From contig OU612070.1 in the NCBI GenBank assembly GCA_914767715.1, positions 1,381,501 to 1,445,500 on the forward strand: DNA of 64,000 nt. The letters run 5' to 3'. The position numbers and the translations under genes are program-made. Positions 1 to 12,187 of this stretch are shown in pieces (position 1 is the stretch's first letter; every line of letters begins with the position of its first letter). The stretch is from Membranipora membranacea (taxonomy: Eukaryota > Bryozoa > Gymnolaemata > Cheilostomatida > Membraniporidae). The notes under the pieces are model-generated. The model was not told where the DNA came from and made no database searches. It saw only the letters and a program-made list of their open reading frames with translations.

Positions 1-20
1 AGGGTGTTATTAATACATAA

Positions 21-197
21 GGCTGTTACTTTCAACAGATTCTGCCTTTGACACCGGATGTGCTGGGATTTTTCTGTGATGGTTTATTTGGTACGGTCTA
101 TGCTAAGAGTGGACATATTATGTGCAGCTGTCCAAAACACAGGAGGGGCCGATGGTGTCCATATGTAGCTGTTGTAGATCTGTTATTAAGGAAGTAG
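21..197 (+). CDS. Terminal exon of an unidentified Cys-rich protein (5' partial)
   Basis: An open frame ends at TAG 195-197. A splice acceptor (ttcaacag) ends at 38, so the exon probably starts at 39 in phase 0 and encodes about 52 residues. The protein contains a compact Cys/His segment, MCSCPKHRRGRWCPYV, close to the end, of the form C-x-C-x8-C. This recalls SWIM-type zinc motifs (CxC...CxH), but the last ligand would be Tyr instead of His. Residue use is protein-like (LGFFCDGLFGTVYAKSGH). The upstream exons lie outside the window, so the family is not identified. It could also be a fragment of a transposon-encoded protein. Confidence 0.33.
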   Translation, partial: GCYFQQILPLTPDVLGFFCDGLFGTVYAKSGHIMCSCPKHRRGRWCPYVAVVDLLLRK

Positions 198-923
198 ACT
201 TGCCTGACTCTCTAGCAGTTTTCAAAAGTGAACTTTATTTATTTATAGAGGTTGGCTTGAAAGTATACAAATAACATAACTTAAGCAAGAACATGCCAAG
301 CACAGACCCGTCATGCAGCAAGACGGCAATTCCAAGAATAATGTTTGCGTTGTTGAGCCAATGTAAGTTAAAAATAACATTAGTATACACACAGAGAACT
401 GTAGTGTCATTTAAAATTGAATAACTCAACTTTAGTGTTGTAACTATGTTGAATACAAACTCTGCTGAATATCTTTTGTCTTGTGATATTGTTAGTGGCA
501 AAATGTATGGGGATGTTTTGAAGATCGTAATTTACTAACGAAGCCTCATTTTGATTTTGTCCTTGCAGTACAGCACATGTCACTGTCTTCTCCTTGAGCC
601 ACCTCTTACCCCGTGTGTTTATGTGAATTAATTTAACTGCATGACATAAAGCTAGATGTTAAGCACACGAGGCACAACACCACAAACAGCACATTTCTGG
701 GGATCTAACTGATTCCAAGATTTTCTCAGTCACAGGAATGGAATACCAATTTGTGTATGTTCAGACTGACCTGGGTTTGGTAGTTGTCTGCTTTTATAAA
801 GCCAGAAGACAATACCCTAAGCTAGCCAAATGATGTTCTATTTCAGAAAGGAGACCAAGACTGCCAAAAATGGCTGAGGCTCGCACGATTTCAAGATCCA
901 GAGAGCTAGAGAGATGTCCCCCA
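198..923. other. Non-coding stretch
   Basis: Probable 3' flank of the exon ending at 197. It is AT-rich, and I see no convincing exon, tRNA or terminal repeat. Confidence 0.4.
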
Positions 924-1446
924 GTTTATAGACAGTTTTCTGAGCTCTTATTTAGGCCTCAAATTGGAGTTGTCCTCTCTCCAGTTTGGTACTTTTAACC
1001 CACGCTGCATAGGAAAAACGTGCTGAAAAGAGGGTTATCTCGAAAACCGTTTATAATAGGATAAAAACTATTTTTGATTCAGAATCTGCAACATTGAAAA
1101 CTCATGTGGACATAGTTTGGGAAATAATTTTAGTATTTGGATAGTCAATTATAGCATTTTCTGCCTGTTTTGCGGACAATTTGGCAGAATCTTTCATGAC
1201 TTTTGTCACTAAAATTAAGATTCATCAACATTCAAGCCTCCAATGATATGGAGACCCTGCCTCGCAGGGTTTTCAATGGTGTAGACTCTGAATCAAAAAT
1301 CATTTTTATCCTAACATAAGCGGTTTTCAAAATAACCCTCTTTCCGCAGGTGTTTCCTATGCGGCTTGAGTTAAAAGTACCAAACTGGAGAGAGGACAAC
1401 TCCGAATTGAGGCATAAAGAAGAGCCCAGAAAACTGTCTATTGGAG
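924..1446. repeat. Foldback (inverted-repeat) element with arms of about 180 bp
   Basis: The left arm (about 924-1102) and the right arm (about 1270-1446) are reverse complements with scattered mismatches. Both carry the segment tagacagttttctg(a/g)gctct near the outer end and gttgtcctctctccagtttg further in, and both end at the sequence cattgaaaa around the central spacer of about 165 bp. It looks like an old non-autonomous foldback or MITE-type element. There is no coding capacity, and target duplications are not clear. Confidence 0.75.
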
Positions 1447-1980
1447 CCACCGAGTTCCAACCCAGTGGATATCACCAATGGAGTCTGATCATAGACTTAA
1501 TTATAAAGCTAGACATGGCACTGTAAGGGGCACATTGATTCAATAATCGGCCTAGACAAACACAAACACACGTATTAGCATTGAGGTACTGTGGCATTTA
1601 ATTATGGGTGACGTTAAAACATCGAATTAAAGTATTTGATTCTTGTGCACTGTCAGCAGCTGTGATATCAGCAGCTGTGATGTGCGTATGTTTGTCTTTC
1701 TTCATACATACTGACCGATGTAGCAAACAATGTCACTAGAACCTCGTCTCATGAGTATTGTGATGACTGAGTTTTTACCGTTTAAATAGCTCTCATCAAG
1801 AATAAACATCTCTGTGACGCATGGATTTGATTTTTTTAGGCAATACATTTAAGTTTTTAAAAACAGGATTGGAAATACTGCTAACAATTTCGTCTATTTT
1901 GATTCTCATATTCTGAACCAGTACTACTCATTTATCAGAAACTCCTACAGGATGCCAAATACTGAGACAGAAAGATCTTT
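1447..1980. other. Non-coding stretch
   Basis: Nothing recognised apart from a short direct repeat (cagcagctgtgatatcagcagctgtgat) around 1656-1682. Confidence 0.4.
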
Positions 1981-2960
1981 ACGTAGTTTTATAGCTTTTT
2001 GAATAACCGACTACAATGTGTAAAGTATGGTAATGAGCAGTCAAAGTACATCAGCACCAAGGTTGGCGCTCCTCAAGATAACAAACTGTGACCAATTCTA
2101 TGGCTCTTGTCTTCCCACGACCTGACTGTGGATGGCTTTAACCACATCAAGTATGCTGACGATACAACGTTTTACACCTCTGTTGTTAACCACAGCCACA
2201 CATCAGCAGTAGCCACCTCAATATTAACGACTCAACAATAGGTCACTGATAATAACATGCAGCTGAATTCTGAAAAGGGTGAGGTCATCAACACCAACCT
2301 TAGCTATAGATTAAAGTATGAGCAAGATGTAATGATTGATAATCCTCTAGTGCTTACACAACATTCCATGGAATGTTTATTGATAATAAGCTATCTTTTA
2401 ACAAACATGTAGATTTTTTAGTTACAAAGTGTAGCTCTAGACTTTTTCTAATGAGGAACCTTATTAAGACTGTTGGTTTAGACGAGCAAGGATTATTAAC
2501 GGTTTATTTGACTAACATCAGGTCAGTACTTTGCTATGCTGCTCAAGCCTGTGAAAGGCTAGAAAAAAATCCAAAGAACTGCCCTGAAGATTTTTAAAGC
2601 CTGACCTAGAATACGAGCAAAGACTGGAATGTTTACACATTCCGAGGCTCAGTGACATCCTTTTTATACATGTCCTATGCCTATGATCGTTGCCAACGAG
2701 TCCCATCCACTTTTTAGTTAGTTGATTCTTAACAATTCTACCAGAACATGCTCTCGAGCTAAATTTGTTTTCAAACCTAAGCTATGTCGTACCGTAAACA
2801 ACGTAAAGTTATGATTCACCATGACAACAGACTGATTTACAAGGAATAACTTTTAGTTGCTTTTATTAAACTTTTTACCATACATGCCACACCATCGAAT
2901 AGCTCTCAATACCATCGTCTTTGATGATGACTGAAGGAAATAAACTAAATCCGAATCCAA
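1981..2960 (+). mobile_element. Decayed non-LTR retrotransposon (CR1/Jockey-like reverse transcriptase, 3' part)
   Basis: Translations broken by stops and frameshifts show the reverse transcriptase core: GAPQ near 2070, then HIKYADDTTF near 2140-2175 (the YADD catalytic motif), then the region after the palm domain with FIDNKLSFNKHVDFL at 2373-2420. The thumb and C-terminal region follow to about 2960, ending in a run of imperfect aaatccgaatccaaat-like repeats. No full frame survives. The pattern is that of a 5'-truncated CR1/Jockey-type LINE. Confidence 0.75.
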
Positions 2961-3632
2961 ATTTGATCTAAAATTTGTGTGGGATGGAAATTTAATTTTC
3001 CACGAACAGGTTTTTTTCAGTTTTTAACTAATTGAATTTACTCTCCATCAAGATTGATATCGGAAGCCTAAACCCAAGCCGCTCTAATTGTTAACTCCCT
3101 CAACATGTAAACGCAGGTCAAGGAAGGGGCAGTTCTTTTTGGAGAGCCCTCAGTGTATCACCCTCTATTATTTTTGGAGCTATCACAGTTTTTGGAGTAT
3201 ATCTGTTCTATTCTTTTGGAGCAACTGTGCATTGGATACTTTGAAGGTATGACATACCACACTTTTTGCTATTCACAATGACTGATGACTGGTAAGTTGA
3301 ATGAACACTTTATGTAAGCAAAATCCGAGTCAAAAAATGCAACTCAATTTACAAAATTGGGTGGATAGGGTGTGACAGACTGTTGTTTCTTGTAAAGTTT
3401 TCAAGTTGAACACAATGGTAATATATTTCCTTACACTAAGTTGCACAATAGGCGGCTTATTGCCGAAAACTCTGCCGGCAAAGAAGAAAGTGGTCAAAAA
3501 ACTATGATATGGTTCCAAAACGTCAAAAATCTGATAACTTGTCAAAATTAGGGGATATGCAAGTTTTCACGGGTCTGCTAACATAAATAGCCAAGAAACG
3601 GCCAAAAACAGTTGCACTACACCCTCATACAA
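2961..3632. other. Non-coding stretch
   Basis: No gene or repeat boundary recognised. Confidence 0.35.
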
Positions 3633-3870
3633 TCTATATATAACCGTCATCAAAGCGAATGTAACTTTTTGTTCTTGCTGCTACCTGGAAAACTGGCTTT
3701 TGATGTTTGTATAGATCTGATTTTTTATGAAAACCGGTGTTATGCGATGGGAGGGTCCATACAAAATAACTGTATAAAAATCAGATCCAATCGAACGTCA
3801 GAAGCCAGTTTTCCAGGTGGTAGCAAAATTGAAAAAGCAGTTTCGTTGAAATGATGGTTATATACATAGA
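3633..3870. mobile_element. Palindromic MITE
   Basis: The two halves are imperfect reverse complements. The left end reads tctatatataaccgtcat and the right end reads atgatggttatatacataga. Inside, acctggaaaactggcttttg pairs with gaagccagttttccaggtgg, and agatctgattttt pairs with aaaaatcagatcc. The whole element can fold into one long hairpin. It has no coding capacity; the short open frame across it is a by-product. Confidence 0.7.
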
Positions 3871-4189
3871 CTTAATATACTACCTAGACAGGACAAAGCT
3901 TATGCTTCGCTGATCATAATGTGTCCCACTTAAATAGCACGACATGACGTAATTAGTTTGTGCTAGGAGCCATAGTTTACTATATATACCATTCAATGAA
4001 ATAATGTGAAAAATCAAGGGACGCTGGGCATGATATCAGCCCCTGTCCAGCCCCTTATTATTCAATCTCAAAGAAAATTGGTGAGTGCATGTAAAAGACC
4101 TTTCCGCACGAGATGGTATTAATAATTTGTCCCCAGAACCGGAACTTTTTATGATAAGATACAATCATTGGCCAATAAACATTGAAATT

Positions 4190-6105
4190 AATACAGCCAT
4201 TTACCCTCATACCTATACCTCAATACCTATAACACAATATCAACAATATATTTTGTTTGATGGGCCAGATCTAATCACCACCACCATCTTCGCTTTTTTC
4301 TTCAAAATTATTCCTAGTTGTGACTGAACACAACCAGCTCAAAATTGATTGCAAACTTTATTGTCGCTTCACAAGGAAGAATATATCTGTGCTGTAAATT
4401 GATTATGAAGCTAGAGTATGTGAAAATAGCTTTAAATTATTATACTTCAGGACTGTAGTCAAAATCTAATGGCCTTTACCGTGGCCAAAATTAATTTTGC
4501 CGATGCCGGTAAGGTTCTTTGAGTTTATCAATTTGATATCGGCGTCAACATTGAATGTCAATTGCTTCCTTGACCTATACACAGAAATAGCAGTGTGAAA
4601 ATAAGTAGTTACTACAACAGAACACTCATCATCTGAGATAATGGAACTACATGTAATGATGAAGCTACAGAGGAAAAAGGATGGGAGCAGTGACTCTAAT
4701 ATTTTCCAAGACTGGAAAAAAAATGCTTGCCAAATGATTACCAGCATTTTTGTTAGACTCAGCCGAATGTTGCGTGCTCATATGCATCACAGCTGCTCAC
4801 AAGCACAAACCTCCGCAGCCTGCAACAAATTTTAGATGGTATGAGCTGAGGTTTAGTATGAATAAAGGCTAATAGTATGGAACCCCGTCTGAGCCACAAA
4901 ATAACGTTGCTGAACCCTTTATTTAGACAGCCAGAGAAGTTTTTGAATTAATGAGCAGCAACAATCCCTTTGGCAATGACTAAAGAATCCCTCTGTAAGG
5001 AGACATTGTCAATTATACAGTGATCACTGTTGAGTGTGCTGCACTATCTTGAGAAGTATGGAGATGTCTGCAGGGCCCCACCTAGATCGAAACTGAAATA
5101 ATTTTTATGGCAATTATTAACTATTGAATAAGAATAATGAGAATGTAACAATAAGAATAATAATAATGATCATTACAGGAATTGTACTTTTCAAATATCA
5201 CTCGAATTGACTTCACTGTTGAAGCTGACATCACATTGATATAAACTTAAAAACTCAAATAACCTTACCGGCATCTGCATAAATAAGTTTGACCACGGTA
5301 TTTCATTTTCCAGTTTTGGAAATTATTAGAGTCACTGCTTCCATCCTTTTTCCTCTGGAGTTTCATCATTACATGTAGTTCCATTCTCTCAGATGATGAC
5401 TTGTTCTGGTTAGGGTTAGCTTATTATAACAATCATTGTATCAACAGGCGATAAGATTGGACTGGTGCATGAAAATGAACATTTTAAATTCTTTTGTGAG
5501 CTGACATGTAGTATGGAAAAAGCTTTCGTGTCCTGCACTTTGGTGGGCGATAGATGGTATTTAGACGAGCAGAGGATACCTTTGCACAGCTGAAAACAAC
5601 ACGACTAAAAAGAGGATGGTCTTCATCGGACGCAATTTTGTTAAAAACAGTTTTAGACATCTCAGTAATAACTTATTTTTTCACGGTGCTGTTTCTGTGT
5701 ATAGGTCGGGGAGGCAATTGACATTCTAGGTTGACGCCGATATCACATTTATAAACTCAAAGAACCTTACCGGCATCGGCAAAATTTAGTTTGGCCACGG
5801 TAAATGCCATTAGATTTTGACTGCAGAATTAAAGTATATACTTTTTAGTTATTGTCACATTCTCTAGCTTCATCATACGTACTGCGGAAAAACAGCTAAC
5901 TGTAGTTTGCATACTCATTTAACCGCACAGATCTATTCTTTCTTGTGAAGCTACAATAAAATTAGCAATCCAATTTGAGCAGACTGGTTGTGTTTAGTCA
6001 CAACTACGAAGAATTTTAAAGAAAAAAATGATGATGGAGTGGTGCTGGTGCTTAGATCTAGCTCATCCAACAAAATATTTGTGATCTTGTGTTATAGGTA
6101 TTCTT
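4190..6105. mobile_element. Large complex foldback element with split arms
   Basis: The left arm, about 4190-4730, is found inverted in two blocks on the right, about 5300-5400 and 5640-6105. Shared landmarks are the run from aacacaaccagctca to tgtgctgt (about 4330-4400 against 5890-6000), the ggcaaaattaattttgccgatgccggtaagg-type segment (about 4480-4515 against 5765-5800), and gaactacatgtaatgatgaa (4643-4662 against about 5360-5382). A third, partial copy of the ccttaccggcat segment lies near 5262-5275. The open frames in the arms simply mirror each other. It is non-autonomous, with internal rearrangement. Confidence 0.7.
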
Positions 6106-8305
6106 TACATTTTTATAGTAGTGATGGAAGTGCTGACAATACATAAAAAAAACCTGTAGTTACCCTGGAGGAGTAATGTTTAGCTTAGTTTAGCAAGTTT
6201 GTGGGTGACTTAATGTTAGCTAGCACTAAATTTTTGCAAGCAGAGGTGAGAGTCTAAATAAAGTGAGGGTTGAATATCACCTGTTTAAGGCGTGTGTGAA
6301 ATTGTGAGCATTTCCTCCTGCAAATATTTTACTCCCTAGAGTTTTCAGGGTTTTGAACTATGATTAGACATAAAAAAAATCCACCCAATACAATTTTCAT
6401 CACAAATAAGAACTTAACCCACGTTGTGACCTTTTCATAAGTTTTCCTGGAAAACTTTTTGATGCAATGTTTATGGTAGTGTGCTTCCCTCGCCGCACAG
6501 TCTGAGGCATAGCCGTTGAGTCTGGGTAATCGGTGATCTTCTTTAGCGTCGCCCGCAGCCTGCAGCCCTCAGTTTACCTGCAACACAATTGACGTTTGCT
6601 GCGTTAGGATATGCCGCTGTTTTGAGATTTGAGACAGAAATGATGGTGTTGTGCAGTGTGTGTTTCTAACATATACAATGCAAAACTTAACTCAACATAT
6701 TGTTTTGAAATCATAAGAAATTCTCTATTTTCAGCCTCACCTCCATTATCAATATCTGCCTTTGCAAGCTGACTCGGATCAAGCTGAGCCTTTCCCGTCA
6801 TAACCCGCAGCCACCTTTCCTTTTATTCTCACGAATCAATCCAATCTGAGGCACTACAACACCATTGTCAGCGATACCAGATGCAGCCCGTGTGTTCTTT
6901 GTAGCAGGGGCCTACAGAAAATATCCAATAACCAACAACAAGTATCCAATAGCACAGCGAACATGCTTATTACCAGTTAAAGCATTAACTTGAAAAATGG
7001 AAATGAGACATTCTTTCACCTCCCTTCAAATGATATTCAGGCTGGCGGGTCACAGATATTGATCGGACAAGTACTTTCCCTACTATGTTAGATGTAGAAA
7101 CAAAATGCGCACAGCACACATGGAAAAGACGAGAGGACTTCTTTCGTAATCAAATCAATCCAAACCTAGATTTAACAAGGAGTGATGAATACGTATTTCC
7201 TTCAGATAACCAGTTTAAGTAGGCAAACATTGAATTTCTCGGTTTGTTTCATGAGAACTTACCTGGCTTTCATCATCATTAATTTTCGTCATCTGAGACC
7301 TAGTAAGGACTACTCGGTGAGTCTGTTCTCTGTTACCAAAAGCATCCACATTCCACACATGTTGACAGACTATATCATTTCTATGACCAAGTATTTTGTG
7401 CTGCTAGATTTTGATACTTATGACCTTCAACCACTTACCAAAGCCTTGCACACTCTACTATTGTAGTAGGCTACAACGTTTTTGGTGGTAGGAGCAAGGA
7501 GTAACAGGGTTACTCCTTGGTAGGAGTATCAGTTTCAGTCGTCAATACAATACCAGTGCAGCACACGGCTTACACTGTTTACTAATACATTGTTATGTAA
7601 ACAATACCATGTGACCTAGGTTTTCCATTACAATAGTAGGGGTTTTCCCATAGAATCCCTCGGTTTTCCCATTGCATATGACAGTTTTCTAATGTTAAAT
7701 ATTGGGCCCTCTAAAAGCGGCCCCAGCTCCCTATCGGGTCCATTGAAAGGTGTAAATTTTGTGTTTTTGAACACTCCTAGGCCTACTTATGTGCCCTTCA
7801 CAATCAAATTGTACATCCAAAGAGAAATTATTCAACTGAATCTTAGATGTTGTTGGCTTCTGGACTATGCTTTATTCATTCATTGATATAACCTACTAAA
7901 CTGATTAAAAGTATTTTGTGTATCAATAATATTGGTCTAATTTTAGTTTTCCTAGTAAATTATACTGTTTAAAATTCTTATGCTTGCTTTTTAATTAACT
8001 TTTGCCTCATAGTTTTAAATCTGCAACTTCATGTATGTACGTTTATTTGTTTCTGGATAAAAGTCTCTGACTTAATCTGCTCCAGAATAAATATGGAATA
8101 TATATTTACAGATAAACCAGCGCCAGCTGAAACAATAATACAAAAAGTTAGACTTCAGTTCATTTCTGAATATCAGACAATATCAGATAACATCCATATA
8201 CATCACGGCAGCAAATTCATACCACCAATCACGGCAGCAAATTTATTCCACAAAGATGTCATTAACAGATTATAATTCTAATGAGGCAGACAAAATTAAA
8301 CATTA
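6106..8305. other. Non-coding stretch
   Basis: About 2.2 kb with no gene model I can support. A short ATG frame on the minus strand at 6741-6801 has a donor-like end but cannot be extended. Confidence 0.35.
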
Positions 8306-8540
8306 GTAGATAGCAAATAGCAGATAGCAGATAGCAGATAGCAGATAGCAGATAGCAGATAGCAGATAGCAGATAGCAGATAGCAGATAGCAGATAGCAG
8401 ATAGCAGATAGCAGATAGCAGATAGCAGATAGCAGATAGCAGATAGCAGATAGCAGATAGCAGATAGCAGATAGCAGATAGCAGATAGCAGATATCAGAT
8501 AGCAGATAGCAGATAGCAGATAGCAGATAGCAGATAGCAG
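8306..8540. repeat. Heptanucleotide tandem array (AGCAGAT)n
   Basis: About 33 units of a 7-bp motif run head to tail. Almost all are identical; the exceptions are the first degenerate units (tagatagcaaatagc) and one internal unit with 'atc' for 'agc' (about 8493). Because the period is 7, all three frames are read in turn, so it is not a protein repeat. The array ends abruptly at tttattgg. Confidence 0.97.
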
Positions 8541-11500
8541 TTTATTGGTAAATCCGCCAAAGACAGTTTACAATTGTTTAAAAAGGCTCTGTGATTGTAA
8601 TGGCATATCATTCAAAACTTTGATACTCATAGGTATAAGGTATAGGTATTAGCTTACTGATAAATCTTATAAGCAACCAGCGTACTGACCCGGTGACTTG
8701 TGTGTGGCTATAGATGTGGCTAATTGTTCCCTATAATAATACAAATGCCGAGTGAGGTTAATTGACTCAAGTTATCACGTTGAGACAATTTCGGAAAGAC
8801 AACTCTGAATACAAAAGTGAACCATGATTTTCAGCTAGCCTGTTTTGAACATATATTTTTTTACATGCCCAATAACAGTAGGGCCAAATTCAGTGATGAT
8901 TGCTTTTCATACTGTGTCCTGGTTGAACTGTTTGTGAAGAGTAGATTTTGGTTTTATTGATATGATGACATTGTTTTGTCCTTTGAATAAGGTTCGTTGT
9001 TTAGAGGTTTTGATAGTGGCTGGTTGTGTCGTAACAGTTGATGGGTTATCATCTGTATCCATGGGGAGCTGTTTTGTGGATTGCCCATTGCCCATTCGAA
9101 TTGCTGGTCTTCTTTTGCCTTAAGGTTGAGAGCTGGAAGGTTTGGAAAGCATTAAATTTTTAGCAGCATCGGCATATCTATTTTTGATTTGGATTTCTTT
9201 TCCCAAGTACTTTTTTTCTGGCAACATGCAAAGTTCGTGCAACTCTGCCACATTCCAACGCTGAAAGCAAGAGCCGACAAGTCATTGCTATGATCAACGT
9301 TTTACAAGATAGATTATTATTCTACCCAGTATTTGCTGTCATTTTTTGTTCCGAGATGACTCACTTTTGGACAAAGCCGATTCTGACCCTGATTTTGACA
9401 ATGAACTAGCTATACAGAATGAAATCTGTGAGGAGGTCGAGATTATCGAAACCCATGACATAGCCAAGGAAACTTCATGAGGTTAATTTAGCAATGACAT
9501 TTCTGATGATGTTCCACTAATAGCTGTGATAATGCGTACCATGTTTATAAACTGTGAATAATTTTGGTGGTGGGCTTGGGCACTCGCAATATACCAGCAT
9601 GAAGCCGCTCAGAAGGAGCGTGAGGTACCTGATAGCAGATGGTGTACCCATTGGTGAGCGATGCTGCCATTCTGCAGAGAGCAGTAACAATACATTCGAA
9701 CGTCTCCTGCTCTCTCAGGGTATGCCAGCCACATTAGGGAAGCGAGTTCTTGTTATTGATCTAGCTTGGCTCTCACGCTGCGCCGCATTGCTTGCTTTCC
9801 AATTTTGCCTCTAAAATGACAATTGTGTTTACAGTGTGCCCAGCTAGATATAAATACTTCATCTTTCAATTCAATTTCAGGACTACACAAATCGATCAAA
9901 GATGCAGCCTGGGTTGCCAGATGATAAGACATGCATATGAACCAAGTCATCTCAGTATTACCGGCTCCTTTATGACAGCGAGAAGATTTGGGGTGGCACC
10001 CTTTCTTTGAACTTCAAAGCAAATGGAAAATGTGTCATTTAGTTTTTGATAGAAGGCTCATATCTGTTCATGTTACTGTCTCTGCAGTCAATTCAATTTC
10101 TTTCATCATGACCATGGGGTGGCACCTTAATTAAGTCTGAGATCTGGGGACATCGCATTGAAGTACTGTGCTGTCTACTTTTTCTCTTTTCTGGGCAGTT
10201 GTGCCATAATAGGCACAGATGCGCAGAAATCATTATTCCTTTCTTTTTCATTCTGACTTTTTATTTCCCTATCTCAATGGAATGGTGGTTTGGGCTGTTT
10301 CGCACGCCTCAAAACAATTAACTCTAAAAAAACAACAATCAGAAAAAATCGCCACATCTTGTTAGAACGCTAACACAAACATGAGGTTGCGGGTATTCTA
10401 TTCCAACTCTGGAATCTTTGCCCAGGGTTGCTAGGCAGTGTGACTTAGTTGATAATTATTCTTCACAGCCTTGGCACCTTTGAATTGAGATTCTCTGTGA
10501 CAGCAGAACAGTGAGTTTTTGATAGGGTTGATCACCTAAAAGTGCAACTTTTAGATTAGATAAACCTCATCGTGACAACGTGTTCTTCTTAGCCGCTACA
10601 CTGCAATAATACAGACTAATAAACGGCAAATATGCCAACTTATTTCTTTTTACTTTTATTATATAGAATATCTAGCTTATAGTATATATAGCTGACAATG
10701 TGGAGTTGTCTCATTCCCCTCCCCACCAACCAAACCTATTTCTATGATATATGTAGTGCTCAGGGAAAGTGCATCTAACTGACTGTATATGCGATTCAAA
10801 ATTAATCGGGAGTTGTATGTTCACAAAGAGAGAGAAAACGACTTCAACAATTAATGACTCATCTTTGACTAATACCTAACCTGTTAGTAATTCAGTAAGG
10901 CTAGAATGATGCTTGTATGTGGTGATCTTGTGTGACATCATTGATTGCAGTACTACTGTCGCTACTTTACACCCAAACACAGTGTTGCAGCTCATGGTCA
11001 GACCTCTAACCTAGTGACTTGATGAGCCTCCTGCCGACGATGACAACGATGACGACGATGACAGTTTATACTTTTCTTCTGTATTCAGCCACAACAAAAT
11101 ATTTTGAACATTGATGTGTTAATATTCGACAACAACTAAAATGAATGTATATGGAAACTACAGTGGTCACCAACGCCACTAACATGGTAAATAAAATACA
11201 CAGACAGCATGAAGACCCCAGACAAGCTCTCGTTGTCCTTTTTGGGATCGATTTCATATCATATCATATTTTCATTCTGTAGATCAAAAGCAGATGAAGA
11301 AGCTTCAGTACAGAAAAACCGCTGACCTCTGGTGATGTTTCGCATCATCATGAGGATTAGAGAATAATTTCGTTTCTTGAAAAAAACTGCCGTTCTCTTT
11401 TCTTCTCATATATAATCCCTAAGGTGAGGCATTTCTCTTAAGAGAGGATGACTATTTTTGCAATGGAGGATGGGATGGTCACCGTCACTTTATGTTCATC

Positions 11501-12072
11501 ATCTAATTGATCTCGCGACTGGCTTCTTAAAGGTAACTCACAGCAAACATCTGACAACATGTGATAGGCAAAACTGTACTATGTGGGGAGTCATATGGTA
11601 AAAAGAAAGAAAAAGACCCACATGATCTGAGGTGAAAGCCTAAAAATGCTAGCTAGACTGATAGTATTTGTTGTGAATGATGACAATCTCACTATGCGCA
11701 TCAAAACTGCACTGCACCTTCTCTGGATGAGAAACTATTTCTAAGAACCAATTTGATGATCTATTAACGATCATAACCTAAACGCTGTACATTTAATCAA
11801 GTTGTCCCCTCTTCAAACAGTAAAAGTTGGCTTTACAAATTGATCATTAATCATTGCTCATTTTCCAGGTATTTTATTCAGAGATGAAAATGTTAACCAC
11901 AAATATGTCCATCAAATCTGAACACTCATTTACCAATAAAGGAGAGATATTATGGCTTTGCCATCTGCTTATTTTAATAACATTAAATAAGAGCAACTAT
12001 AAGTAAATCAATAAGTCTAATTAAAGATAAGAGATCAGACATGATAGAAAATGAATTTTAGAAGCCCAAGTG
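8541..12072. other. Mostly non-coding stretch with acidic ORF remnants
   Basis: Around 9351-9479 (+) a frame reads as an acidic stretch (DSDPDFDNELAIQNE, later EEVEIIETHDIAKE) before a stop at 9477. This could be a piece of a transposase-like or nuclear protein, but nothing around it completes a gene. No other exon is supported up to the 3' end of the next gene. Confidence 0.3.
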
Positions 12073-12080
12073 TTTTTAAT
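12073..12080 (-). promoter_or_regulatory. Probable polyadenylation signal (ATTAAA) of the CXorf65-like gene
   Basis: On the minus strand, gattaaaaac lies about 110 nt after the stop codon at 12188-12190. ATTAAA is the common variant of AATAAA. Confidence 0.4.
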
Positions 12081-12187
12081 CTCAGTTTTTTCTGGCAAAC
12101 ACATTTGTCACAAAGAAACTTTCTTGACTTGTACAATGAGGTTTGATAGCTTTATATATTGCAGTGACAGTAACTCTTCTGTGGCAT

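Noticed and set aside
6741-6801. Minus-strand ATG frame with a donor-like end (MTGKAQLDPSQLAKADIDNG)
   Set aside because: The next acceptor leads to a stop within a dozen codons and no family is recognised.
8306-8540. CRISPR-like repeat array
   Set aside because: Units are contiguous without spacers, and the genome is eukaryotic.
8907-9095. Minus-strand 62-codon frame and the nearby acidic plus-strand frame
   Set aside because: No homology recalled, no splice partners, stops close by; at best a transposon relic.
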